A stretch of 64,000 nt of DNA from an uncultured Bacteroidia bacterium (lineage in GTDB: Bacteria > Bacteroidota > Bacteroidia > Bacteroidales > UBA932), in NCBI GenBank assembly GCA_902788095.1, contig CADAIT010000009.1, forward strand, positions 1 through 64,000. Reading direction: 5' to 3'. The position numbers and the translations under genes were made by a program. Shown piece by piece: positions 43,903 to 52,235 of this stretch. How positions within the stretch are numbered: position 1 is the stretch's first letter; each line of letters opens with the position of its first letter. The notes beneath the pieces were generated by a model. It searched no databases, was not told the origin of the DNA, and worked only from the letters and a program-made list of their open reading frames with translations.

Positions 43903-46900
43903 ATGAGAGTTAAGTGTTTCTTACAAGGAGTGTTACTGATGGCGGGGCTCATGGGGGCCGCCGGCGTGGTACACGCCCAAGACTATCTGGAGCAGGCGCA
44001 GGTTCTGTCCACCCTGTACCGGGGCCGTACGCCCGCGGTATATCCCTACCGCTACAACGGCACCGTGTACTGGGATACCGGTCGTTTCTCCCAGGGGGAA
44101 GTGCTGTATAACGGCAAAATATACAAGGGGGTCCTGCTGAATGTGGATGCCTTCACGGGCGAGCTGGTAACGCGCCCGTCGGAGCAGGCGGCTGCCGTTG
44201 TGCTGAACCGTGAACAGGTGGTCTGGTTCACCCTGGACGGCCGCAGGTTCGTCAATTTGCGGTATTTGGGCTATACGGACGCTCCGGAAGGCTTCTTCGA
44301 GGTGCTGCAGGACGGAAAAGAGCCCGTGCTGCGCCAGCGCAAAAAAGTCCTGCGGAACGAGGTGAACAGAACCAACGAGGATCCTGCCGACTGGGACGGA
44401 AACTACAGCCCGGACGTTATCACATTCTTTGTCCCCAACGATACGCATTATGCCGTCTCGGGGGGAAAGGTAAAGAAACTGGGCCGAGGCGCTTTCCGCA
44501 GGAAAATGCGGGAACAGGCCAACCCGGCGGAGAGCCCTTTCCCGGACAAAAACACGCTGGTGTGGCATCCTACGCGGGAAACGGAAGGCGGCATGGTGCC
44601 TGCCCGCACCGTGAATAAAGCGGGGCTGGGCCTGCCGGACGGTTATTTCGCCGAGATAAAGGAAGACACGGCGACGGTCTCTTACGCCCAGAACGCCCTG
44701 ACGGCCACCTACCGGAACAAAATCTACGAAATAGGCACGGAAAGCAAAGGCGGTTCCGCCCGCGTGAGCGGCACGGTGTTCGAGGCGGAAAGCGGCCTCC
44801 CTTTGCCGGGGGTGGTCATCTTCGACAAGAACACGTCCACATACGTGCGTTCCGATGCCAAAGGCCGTTACAACATCACCCTTCCGGTCGGCGACAACAA
44901 ATTGAGTTTCAATGCCGAGAACAAAAGTGACCTGGAGCTGAGCGTGGTCGTGCGCGGCCCGGGTGAGCTGGACGTGGTGATGAGCGAAAAGGTGACGCTG
45001 CTCAAAGGCGCCATCGTGTCGGCGGAAAGCATGGCGCAGCACCGCAGCACGGCCATGGGCGTGGAAAGCGTGAGCATGCGCACGATAGGCAAGATTCCCT
45101 CCGCTTTCGGCGAGGGCGACATTATCAAGGCCGTGCTTACCCTGCCCGGCGTGAAGACGGTGGGCGAGGCTTCCGGCGGCTTCAACGTCCGCGGCGGTTC
45201 GGCCGACCAGAACCTCATCCTCTATAACGACAACACCATTTACAACCCCAGCCACCTGTTCGGCATGTTCTCCAGTTTCAATCCCGACCTGGTGGACGAG
45301 GTGCAGCTGTACAAGAGTTCCATTCCGGCGGAATACGGCGGGCGCATCTCTTCCGTGCTGCAGGTGAGCACCAAGGAGGGCAGCCGCGACAGGGTGCATG
45401 GCTCGGTGGGCCTGGGCCTCCTTACCAGCCGTGCGCATGTGGAAGGGCCGATAGGCCGAAATACCACCTTCCTTGCCGGCGGCCGCATCACCTATTCGGA
45501 TTATATGATGAAGCTCCTGCCCAAAAACAGCGCGTACGCCGGCGGGAGCGCCATGTTCGGTGATGCGAACGCTTCCGTGACCCACCACTTCGACAGCGAG
45601 AACTCCCTGCAGGCGTTCGGCTATTTTGCCAGCGACAAGTTCGGGTTCAGCGGCGACACCACCTTCCGCTACACCAATATCAACGGCTCCTTCGCCTATA
45701 GGCACAAAGGGGCCGACGGCAAGAACTTCAAGCTGAGTGCCGGCTACGACCATTATGCCAATACCGTTGGCGCACATGCCTGGGAAACAGGTGCTTACGA
45801 CCTGCAAACCTTCATCCGCCAAGTCTTTGTGAAGGCGGGCGGCAGCATCCCCCTGGGACGGCACACCCTGGGGGCGGGCGTGGACCTGGTAGGCTACTGC
45901 CTGGACCCGGGCATCATGGCTCCTTTCGGGGACCATTCCCAGGTGAAGGCTGCCCGCCTGAACCGGGAGTGGGGTCTGGAACCGGCGCTGTATGTTTCTG
46001 ACATTTGGAACATTACGGACATCTTCTCCGTAGATGCCGGCATCCGCCTCTCGTCGTTCCTGGCCATGAATCCGTCCAAATTTTACATCGGCCCCGAGTT
46101 TCGTATTTCCACCAAGGTGTCGCCGGCGGAGAATTTCTCCCTCAAGGCCGGCTTCAACACCATGCGGCAGTATATCCACCTTATCTCCAACACGGCGGCG
46201 GTGTCGCCCATGGATACCTGGCGGCTGTCGTCGGCCGATATCGCGCCTACCACGGGCTGGCAAGGTGCGGCCGGCGTGTACTGGACGCTGCTGGGGTCGG
46301 GGATAGACCTGTCGCTGGAGGGTTATTACAAGCAGAGCCGCAACGCGTTGGATTACAAGAGCGGCGCCATGCTGTCCATGAACCCGCAACTGGCCGATGA
46401 TCTGGTCCCGGTTCTCGGGCGGGCCTATGGTGTGGAGTTCATGGTGAAACGGCCCGTGGGCAAAATAACGGGTTGGCTGTCGTACAGCTATTCCCGCAGC
46501 CAGCTGCGCGAGATGCTGGACCGCGGGGCGGAAACCATCAACGGAGGAGCCTGGTACAATGCCCCTTACGACAAGCCGCACGAGATTAAACTGGCGCTCA
46601 ACTGGGCCATGACGCACCGTTTCAGCCTGTCGTTGAACGTGGACTATTCCACCGGGCGTCCCACCACCATTCCCATCGGCCGATACCGGTATAACGGCGC
46701 CTGGCACCTGGCGTACAGCGAGCGCAACAGCTACCGCATTCCGGACTACTTCCGCATGGATGCGGCGCTGAACATAGACCCGGGACATTACAAAAAGGCT
46801 TGGGTGCATGCCTCTTTTACCATCGGCGTATATAACATTACCGGCCGGAAGAACCCGTATTCCGTGTTCTTCAAGACGGACCGGACCGGCCAGCTGCAGG

Positions 46901-46962
46901 GCTATATGCTCTCCGTGTTCGCCAGCCAGATACCTTACATTAACATTAATCTCCTGTTCTGA
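43903..46962 (+). CDS. TonB-linked outer-membrane receptor with long N-terminal extension
   Basis: A 1019-residue receptor. After a signal peptide (ending VVHAQ) comes a region of about 260 residues (YPYRYNGTVYWDTGRFSQGE, then VLYNGKIYKGVLLNVDAFTG) before the usual carboxypeptidase-like domain at about 287 (VSGTVFEAESGLPLPGVVIF). Then the plug (TLPGVKTVGEASGGFNVRGG, then LYNDNTIYNPSHLFGMFSSF) and a barrel ending INLLF. It is the type that accompanies DUF4249 lipoproteins, and the DUF4249 gene overlaps it by one base. The N-terminal part, with its Y-N-G-x-V-Y strands, is a secreted beta domain I cannot name. It probably senses or binds a substrate or a partner protein. Confidence 0.85.
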   Translation: MRVKCFLQGVLLMAGLMGAAGVVHAQDYLEQAQVLSTLYRGRTPAVYPYRYNGTVYWDTGRFSQGEVLYNGKIYKGVLLNVDAFTGELVTRPSEQAAAVVLNREQVVWFTLDGRRFVNLRYLGYTDAPEGFFEVLQDGKEPVLRQRKKVLRNEVNRTNEDPADWDGNYSPDVITFFVPNDTHYAVSGGKVKKLGRGAFRRKMREQANPAESPFPDKNTLVWHPTRETEGGMVPARTVNKAGLGLPDGYFAEIKEDTATVSYAQNALTATYRNKIYEIGTESKGGSARVSGTVFEAESGLPLPGVVIFDKNTSTYVRSDAKGRYNITLPVGDNKLSFNAENKSDLELSVVVRGPGELDVVMSEKVTLLKGAIVSAESMAQHRSTAMGVESVSMRTIGKIPSAFGEGDIIKAVLTLPGVKTVGEASGGFNVRGGSADQNLILYNDNTIYNPSHLFGMFSSFNPDLVDEVQLYKSSIPAEYGGRISSVLQVSTKEGSRDRVHGSVGLGLLTSRAHVEGPIGRNTTFLAGGRITYSDYMMKLLPKNSAYAGGSAMFGDANASVTHHFDSENSLQAFGYFASDKFGFSGDTTFRYTNINGSFAYRHKGADGKNFKLSAGYDHYANTVGAHAWETGAYDLQTFIRQVFVKAGGSIPLGRHTLGAGVDLVGYCLDPGIMAPFGDHSQVKAARLNREWGLEPALYVSDIWNITDIFSVDAGIRLSSFLAMNPSKFYIGPEFRISTKVSPAENFSLKAGFNTMRQYIHLISNTAAVSPMDTWRLSSADIAPTTGWQGAAGVYWTLLGSGIDLSLEGYYKQSRNALDYKSGAMLSMNPQLADDLVPVLGRAYGVEFMVKRPVGKITGWLSYSYSRSQLREMLDRGAETINGGAWYNAPYDKPHEIKLALNWAMTHRFSLSLNVDYSTGRPTTIPIGRYRYNGAWHLAYSERNSYRIPDYFRMDAALNIDPGHYKKAWVHASFTIGVYNITGRKNPYSVFFKTDRTGQLQGYMLSVFASQIPYININLLF

Positions 46963-48086
46963 TGAAAAAGTCGGTTATAACAGCATTGGCGGCGCTGCTT
47001 GTAGGCGCCTGCGTGTATCCCTACTCCCCGGAACTGGAGGAGAAGGATTTGGAGAAGCAGCTGGTTGTGGACGGAAAGATACTTCTGGGGGGCACCAGCA
47101 CCGTTGTGGTGAACTACCTGCAGCCGCTCGGCAACGTTTCTGCCGGCATCCCGCTGGCGGAGGCGTGGATAGAAGACGACCAGGGCAGGCAGTATTACCC
47201 CCAGACGGGATATACCAGCGGCAGTTATTTTTCCATCCCCACCCCCGACGGGGCCGAGGGCGCGAAGTACAGGACCGTCGTCAAGTGTGACGGAGAAACG
47301 TACGTGTCGGCCTGGCTCGCGCCGGACCCCGCACCGGAAATCACCGACATCCGTTTCACGGCCGACGATGTTAACGTACATGTGCAGGTGGACCTGGACA
47401 CGCACATGGAGCGTCCGGGCAACTATGGCTTCATGTATGAGGAAACCTGGGAGTTTCACTCGGACTTTTATCCGGAGCTGTTCATCAATCCGCAGACCTG
47501 GATGTATTACGAGCCCATGGGCGCATATCCGTTTTACTGGTGTTTCCGCAGCGTGGCTTCGCAGGGTGTCGTGTTGCTGGGGACAGGGTCGCTCCAGCCG
47601 GACAATGGTGTTATCCGGAATATCCCGGTCACCACTTTCCCGCGTACGGACAGCCGCAATCACCGGAAGTATTCCATCCTGGTGAAAGCCTTTGCGCTCT
47701 CGGACGAGGCCTATTCGTTCAACCGGCAGCTGGAGGAGATTTCCGAGGTTGGCGGCGACCTCTTTACGCCGGATCCGGGTGCGCTCCCCAGCAACGTGGT
47801 TTGCGAGAGCAACGCGGAGAAAAAGGCCATGGGCATGGTACTGGCCGGCCGCGTTACAAGCCGGCGGGTGTTCTTTACCAGCCCGTATTACATTCCACGG
47901 GTGCCCACGGTCGATTTTGTGGACGTGGCGCCGGAAGACATGTACATGTACTACAATGACTATAACTACAGGCCCGTGAAGAAAGTGGCCGGCGCCGACG
48001 GATATTTCAACGGCTGGGCTCCGCACCGCTGCATTAACTGCCTGGAAGCCGGCGGCACCCAGGAAGAACCGTATTTTTGGGAGTAA
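46962..48086 (+). CDS. DUF4249 lipoprotein
   Basis: A 374-residue lipoprotein with lipobox Cys17 (LVGAC). The DUF4249 pattern is visible: LEKQLVVDGKILLGGTSTVV, then LAEAWIEDDQGRQYYP, YVSAWLAPDPAPEIT, and a C-terminal INCLEAGGTQEEPYFWE with a conserved Cys. Family members are encoded next to TonB-linked receptors, as here (TGATG overlap with the receptor), and probably act at the cell surface with them. No substrate can be inferred. Confidence 0.82.
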   Translation: MKKSVITALAALLVGACVYPYSPELEEKDLEKQLVVDGKILLGGTSTVVVNYLQPLGNVSAGIPLAEAWIEDDQGRQYYPQTGYTSGSYFSIPTPDGAEGAKYRTVVKCDGETYVSAWLAPDPAPEITDIRFTADDVNVHVQVDLDTHMERPGNYGFMYEETWEFHSDFYPELFINPQTWMYYEPMGAYPFYWCFRSVASQGVVLLGTGSLQPDNGVIRNIPVTTFPRTDSRNHRKYSILVKAFALSDEAYSFNRQLEEISEVGGDLFTPDPGALPSNVVCESNAEKKAMGMVLAGRVTSRRVFFTSPYYIPRVPTVDFVDVAPEDMYMYYNDYNYRPVKKVAGADGYFNGWAPHRCINCLEAGGTQEEPYFWE

Positions 48087-48091
48087 ACGCG

Positions 48092-49711
48092 ATGAAAAGA
48101 CTGATTTGCACAACGCTTTTGCTGCTGGCCGCCCTTTCCGGCCTGGCCGGCGAGCGCATCTATATTGTTACGGACCGGAATGCGTATATTGCCGGCGACA
48201 TGGTGTACTGTTCCCTCTTCGTTGTGGACGATTCGGGCGCGCAGAGCAACTTCAGCGCCGTATCCTATCTGGAACTCATCAGCGCGGAAGGAACGGCCGT
48301 AGAGGCCAAAATAGGCCTCTTTGCGGGCCGGGGTGCCGGCGCGTTCCGTCTGCCCTCCGGCATGCCCAGCGGCAATTACCGGCTCGTGGCCTATACTTCC
48401 GGCAACGCGTACAGCCCGGACGGCGCCCGGACGCTGGCGGTGTTCAATACCTCGTCCCTGGCCAGGGTGAAAGGCGGCGTGCGCCTGAACAGCGGGTGGA
48501 AACCGGCTCCGCTGCCGGCCGAGGAAGCAAAGGGCGGTATCCGTGTGTCCATGCCCGGCCGCCGGCGGACAGGCCAGTCGGCTACGCTGATGATTCACGG
48601 GACATCGGCACAGGCCAGCGTGGCGGTTTCCGTCGCTCGCGAGGACGGGCTGGCACCCGCTGACGGCCAGTCGCTGGAGACATTCCTTCAAGGCGCCCCG
48701 GCGCCCCGTTCCGGCCGGCCGGGTGAATATGAGGGCGAGATTATCGAGGCTGCGGTAATGGGCCTTAAAAACGCGTCCGGGCAGCAAGTGACGGCCATTT
48801 TATCCACGGCGGGCTCTCCTTCCAGCGTATATCTGGGCCGCGATGCAGGGAAAGGTCATATCCGCTTCTATACCAGCAACATATACGGGGACCGCGAACT
48901 GGTGTGCGAGGTGCTTTCGCAAATGGACGAGACGGCGTACATCAGCCTGGCATCGCCCTTTACGCATCCCTCGCCGGGCGATATCGCCCCGCTGGAACTG
49001 GGGAGCGAACAGCGTTCTCTGCTGATTTCGAGGAAATCGGCCCTGGCCTGCGAACTGCAGCTGGACACCTTGCTGGAATTCCTGCCCAAACGCGAAGATT
49101 TGCTGCTGGATGAATCCACGCGGCGGCGTTACCACCTGGACGATTACACCCGCTTCCCTACCGTTCGCGAGATTTGCGTGGAGTTCATTCCTGAACTGTC
49201 GTTTGTGAAGCGTGACGGACGCTGGCGCATCCGCATGATGTCTTCCGACGGTGCGGAGCAGCGGCATTACATGCAGGAAAACGTGCTGGTGATGATGGAC
49301 GGCGTGGTGCTGTCGGACCATGGCATGCTGGAGTCGTTCGATGCCATGCTGCTGGAGGATATCGACCTGTATAGGCAGCCCGTGGTGATTGGCGGCGTTT
49401 CGTATAACGGCGTGGTCAACTTTATCTCCAAGAACAATTACGTGACAGCGCTTCCGTTTCCGCCCAGCGTGCGTGTAGTTGATTTCAAAGGCGTTTCCTA
49501 TCCGCTTGCCTACCCGGGCGGCGTTCCTTCCGACGGCGCCGACCGGAGGCATCTGCTGTTCTGGCATCCGGCGCTTGATGTTCCTTCCGACGGCATGCTC
49601 CGGATTCCGCTCACCATGCCGTCCTATCCGGGCGTGTTCCGCGTACAAGTGGAAGGCTGGACGGCAGACGGTCAGCCGGTATCGGCCTGCTACCGGTTTG
49701 AAGTCGAATAA
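48092..49711 (+). CDS. Secreted MG2-like protein with plug-like C-terminus, no barrel
   Basis: A 539-residue secreted protein. Signal peptide MKRLICTTLLLLAALSGLAG, then a macroglobulin-like start (ERIYIVTDRNAYIAGDMVYC, SLFVVDDSG) typical of Bacteroidetes MG2/TonB-plug fusion proteins. The middle has beta-sandwich modules. The last part carries a plug-like segment (VLVMMDGVVLSDHGMLESFD, then DIDLYRQPVVIGGVSYNGVV) without any following barrel. Typical relatives are 800-900 residues, so this is a short form. It starts six bases after the DUF4249 stop and belongs to the same unit. Confidence 0.68.
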   Translation: MKRLICTTLLLLAALSGLAGERIYIVTDRNAYIAGDMVYCSLFVVDDSGAQSNFSAVSYLELISAEGTAVEAKIGLFAGRGAGAFRLPSGMPSGNYRLVAYTSGNAYSPDGARTLAVFNTSSLARVKGGVRLNSGWKPAPLPAEEAKGGIRVSMPGRRRTGQSATLMIHGTSAQASVAVSVAREDGLAPADGQSLETFLQGAPAPRSGRPGEYEGEIIEAAVMGLKNASGQQVTAILSTAGSPSSVYLGRDAGKGHIRFYTSNIYGDRELVCEVLSQMDETAYISLASPFTHPSPGDIAPLELGSEQRSLLISRKSALACELQLDTLLEFLPKREDLLLDESTRRRYHLDDYTRFPTVREICVEFIPELSFVKRDGRWRIRMMSSDGAEQRHYMQENVLVMMDGVVLSDHGMLESFDAMLLEDIDLYRQPVVIGGVSYNGVVNFISKNNYVTALPFPPSVRVVDFKGVSYPLAYPGGVPSDGADRRHLLFWHPALDVPSDGMLRIPLTMPSYPGVFRVQVEGWTADGQPVSACYRFEVE

Positions 49712-49727
49712 AAAAGTAGTAACTTCG
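49697..49727 (+). promoter_or_regulatory. Promoter for the barrel gene at 49732
   Basis: -33 TTTG 49697-49700, 19-bp spacer, -7 TAACTTCG 49720-49727 (one mismatch), then CGGC and ATG. It lies in the end of the preceding gene and predicts a leaderless transcript. Confidence 0.55.
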
Positions 49728-49731
49728 CGGC

Positions 49732-50589
49732 ATGAAAAAGTGGACGCTCAGTTTATTGTTGCTGTCCTGGACCTGGCTTCTGCCGGCCCAGAATACAAGC
49801 ATGCAGTTCCTGCCGGTGGACCGCAACGCGGCTACCGTGGGCGGAACGCAGGCCCTGTCTTCCTTGTATAATCCTGCCGCTATTCCCTTCACGTACAGCG
49901 ATGTACAGCTGTCCTATCAGATATGGGCGCCGGCGGTGGCCAGGGCCAGCCATATCAACCTGCTTTCCGGTATCCAAATCGGCAAGCGTGCTGGCATAGG
50001 ACTTACGTTGGGCTACCAGATGGGCGAGGAGTTCGATATGGGCAGCGGCAACTTCTTCCGGCCCTCAGAGCTTTTGGTGAGTCTGGGAGGCGGTTTTGCC
50101 ATTACGGAGTATCTGTCGATAGGCGCCAATGCCAAATTCGCCCGCCAGGGGCTCACGAAAGACGTTGCCTATCAGGCGTTTGCGGCTGATGTCTTCGTTA
50201 TGTACAATATGAAAAACTTCAAGGCTGTCGCCGGTGTCGTCTCCTTGGGAACGAAGGTGAAGACAGCTGCCGGCGAAAGCTGTTCGCTGCCCTCATCGGC
50301 CAAGATCGGCGCGGGCTACAGCTTCGATTTCGGCCTTTCTCTACAGGCCGATGCCGATATTTATTTCCCCGGCGGTTTTTCCGCAGCGGGCGGCGTGCAG
50401 TACGGCTGGAAAGACATCTTGTTCGCCCGTGCGGGTTACCATTACGGTTCCGACAAGGCGCCGGTGCCTTCCTATCTGGCGCTGGGCCTGGGGGTAAAGT
50501 TTCTGGGTATTCACCTGGACGTGAGTTATCTTACAGCGTCCAAGGCGCTGGGGAACAGTGTCACGATAGGGGTGGGATACGCCTTTTAG
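49732..50589 (+). CDS. PorV/PorQ-like outer-membrane barrel protein
   Basis: A 285-residue protein with a signal ending LLPAQN and a small OmpP1/FadL-type barrel. The N-terminus of the mature protein reads MQFLPVDRNAATVGGTQALS, then LYNPAAIPF, the hallmark of the PorV/PorQ family, which in some Bacteroidetes works in type IX secretion. Alternating aromatic strands continue to LGNSVTIGVGYAF. No type IX C-terminal signals were recognised on neighbouring secreted proteins, so a general OM role is as likely. It ends one base before the convergent hflX gene. Confidence 0.75.
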   Translation: MKKWTLSLLLLSWTWLLPAQNTSMQFLPVDRNAATVGGTQALSSLYNPAAIPFTYSDVQLSYQIWAPAVARASHINLLSGIQIGKRAGIGLTLGYQMGEEFDMGSGNFFRPSELLVSLGGGFAITEYLSIGANAKFARQGLTKDVAYQAFAADVFVMYNMKNFKAVAGVVSLGTKVKTAAGESCSLPSSAKIGAGYSFDFGLSLQADADIYFPGGFSAAGGVQYGWKDILFARAGYHYGSDKAPVPSYLALGLGVKFLGIHLDVSYLTASKALGNSVTIGVGYAF

Positions 50590-50590
50590 C

Positions 50591-51775
50591 CTACCAAAGG
50601 AAGTTATTGAACGGGTATCGGCCCGCGTGAATCTCCGCGACAATTTTGTATAAATCGTTGCGGAGTTTTTCTATGCCGATTTTCTCCCGCGCGCTGATGA
50701 AGATGCAGGGCGTCTTTTCGCTGGCTATCCAGCTGCTCTTGAGCTCTTCCAGCGTCCGGTTGATGGCTTGCTTGGGCTGGAGGGAGAATTCGTCGTAAGG
50801 CACGTAGGTGTAGGCGTCCACTTTGTTGAAAACCACGTAAACGGGCTTGTTGGCGGCATTGATGTCCCGGAGCGTCTGCTCCACGACGGCCATCTGCTCC
50901 TCGAAGTCCGGGTGCGAAATGTCCACGACGTGCACCAGGACATCGGCCTCGCGGACCTCGTCCAGGGTGCTTTTGAAGGCCTCTACCAGCTGCGTTGGCA
51001 GTTTGCGGATAAAGCCGACGGTGTCGCTCAGCAGAAAGGGAACATTCTCGATGACCACCTTGCGCACCGTAGTGTCCAGCGTGGCGAAGAGTTTGTTCTC
51101 TGCAAACACGTCCGATTTGGCCAGGAGGTTCATCAGGGTGCTTTTCCCCACGTTGGTATAGCCTACCAGGGCCAGTCGCACCAGGGAGCCTCTGTTTCCC
51201 CTTTGCGTGGCCATTTGCTTGTCCACCTTTTTGAGGTCCTCCTTGAGTTTGGAAATGCGTTGCTTGACAATTCGGCGGTCTATCTCGATCTGGGTTTCAC
51301 CCATACCGCCGCGGGTTCCCATGCCGCCGCGTTGCCGCTCCAGGTGGGTCCACATGCCCGCCAGACGGGGAAGCATATAGTTGTAGTGGGCCAGCTCCAC
51401 CTGCATTTTGGCGTAGGAGGTTTTTGCCCGCTGGGCAAAGATTTCCAGAATGAGGCTTGTCCGGTCTATCACGTCCGAGCACGCAATCACCTTCTCGATG
51501 TTGCGCTGCTGCATGCCCGTGAGTTCATCGTCAAAAATGACGTATTCTATCTCGTTCTCCTGGCAGTAATCCTTTATTTCTTCCAGCTTTCCCGGGCCGA
51601 TATAAGTGGCTTTGTCCGGCCTGTCCAGACGCTGTGTGAAGAATTTGTCGCCTTCCGCTCCGGCGGTTTCCGCAAGAAACTTCAGCTCTTCCAGGTATTC
51701 CTGCACTTTGCGCTCACCGCCTTTCTCCAGAATTACACCCACGAAGACGGCTTTGTTGGTCTTGAATTCACTCAT
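50591..51775 (-). CDS. hflX: GTPase HflX
   Basis: A 394-residue ribosome-splitting GTPase. The N-terminal HflX domain (ATYIGPGKLEEIKDYCQEN, then IFDDELTGMQQRNIE and DRTSLILEIFAQRAKT) is complete. The Gly-rich linker GGMGTRGGMGETQIEIDRRI precedes the G domain with G1 GYTNVGKSTLMN at about residue 205, G3 DTVGFIRKLP and G4 NKVD. It rescues stalled ribosomes under stress. It converges on the barrel gene and diverges from ybeY, sharing a palindromic promoter region. Confidence 0.96.
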   Translation of the reverse strand: MSEFKTNKAVFVGVILEKGGERKVQEYLEELKFLAETAGAEGDKFFTQRLDRPDKATYIGPGKLEEIKDYCQENEIEYVIFDDELTGMQQRNIEKVIACSDVIDRTSLILEIFAQRAKTSYAKMQVELAHYNYMLPRLAGMWTHLERQRGGMGTRGGMGETQIEIDRRIVKQRISKLKEDLKKVDKQMATQRGNRGSLVRLALVGYTNVGKSTLMNLLAKSDVFAENKLFATLDTTVRKVVIENVPFLLSDTVGFIRKLPTQLVEAFKSTLDEVREADVLVHVVDISHPDFEEQMAVVEQTLRDINAANKPVYVVFNKVDAYTYVPYDEFSLQPKQAINRTLEELKSSWIASEKTPCIFISAREKIGIEKLRNDLYKIVAEIHAGRYPFNNFLW

Positions 51776-51781
51776 ATTGTC

Positions 51782-51800
51782 GCAAATTTAGTAAATTTGC
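51782..51800. promoter_or_regulatory. Palindromic bidirectional promoter core, hflX/ybeY
   Basis: GCAAATTTAGTAAATTTGC is a perfect palindrome around one G. It gives TAAATTTG on the plus strand (51792-51799, towards ybeY) and on the minus strand (51783-51790, towards hflX). The minus box ends 7 bases before the hflX ATG. Confidence 0.6.
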
Positions 51801-51815
51801 AGCAAATTATAGGGT

Positions 51816-52235
51816 ATGGTCAGTTATTTCACGCAAGATTGTTCGTTTTCTTTCAAGGACAAGCGGCTCACTTCCCGCTGGCTCAAGTTTGTGGCAGAGA
51901 GTGAAGCCAAGCGTCTCGGCGATATTTCCATCATCTTCTGTTCCGATAATTATATTTTGGATGTCAATATAAAATATCTGAAACACGATTATTATACAGA
52001 TATTATCACCTTCGACTATTGCGAAGGCAACAGGCTTTCCGGTGACCTGTTCATCAGCGTTGATTCCGTTCGTGAGAACGCCGCTTTTTACGGGACGGAG
52101 TTCACGGATGAATTGAATCGGGTCATCGTTCATGGCGTGCTGCATTTGATAGGTTATGACGACCATAGCGAGGAAGACATTGCCGTCATGCGTTCGAAGG
52201 AGAACTATTATCTCTCTCAGCGTCCGAATGTATGA
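51816..52235 (+). CDS. ybeY: Endoribonuclease YbeY (rRNA maturation)
   Basis: A 139-residue metalloprotein for 16S rRNA 3' end processing and ribosome quality control. It carries the zinc motif HGVLHLIGYDDHSEED (His-x3-His-x5-His), and before it LGDISIIFCSDNYILDVNIK and DIITFDYCEGN. Length is typical. Its TGA overlaps the mnmG ATG (ATGA), so the two are translationally coupled. Confidence 0.94.
   Translation: MVSYFTQDCSFSFKDKRLTSRWLKFVAESEAKRLGDISIIFCSDNYILDVNIKYLKHDYYTDIITFDYCEGNRLSGDLFISVDSVRENAAFYGTEFTDELNRVIVHGVLHLIGYDDHSEEDIAVMRSKENYYLSQRPNV

Noticed and set aside
43933-46809. Long open frame antisense to the receptor at 43903 (958 codons)
   Set aside because: Same reason; the plus strand has clear receptor domains and the antisense product has a His/Arg-rich artefact composition.
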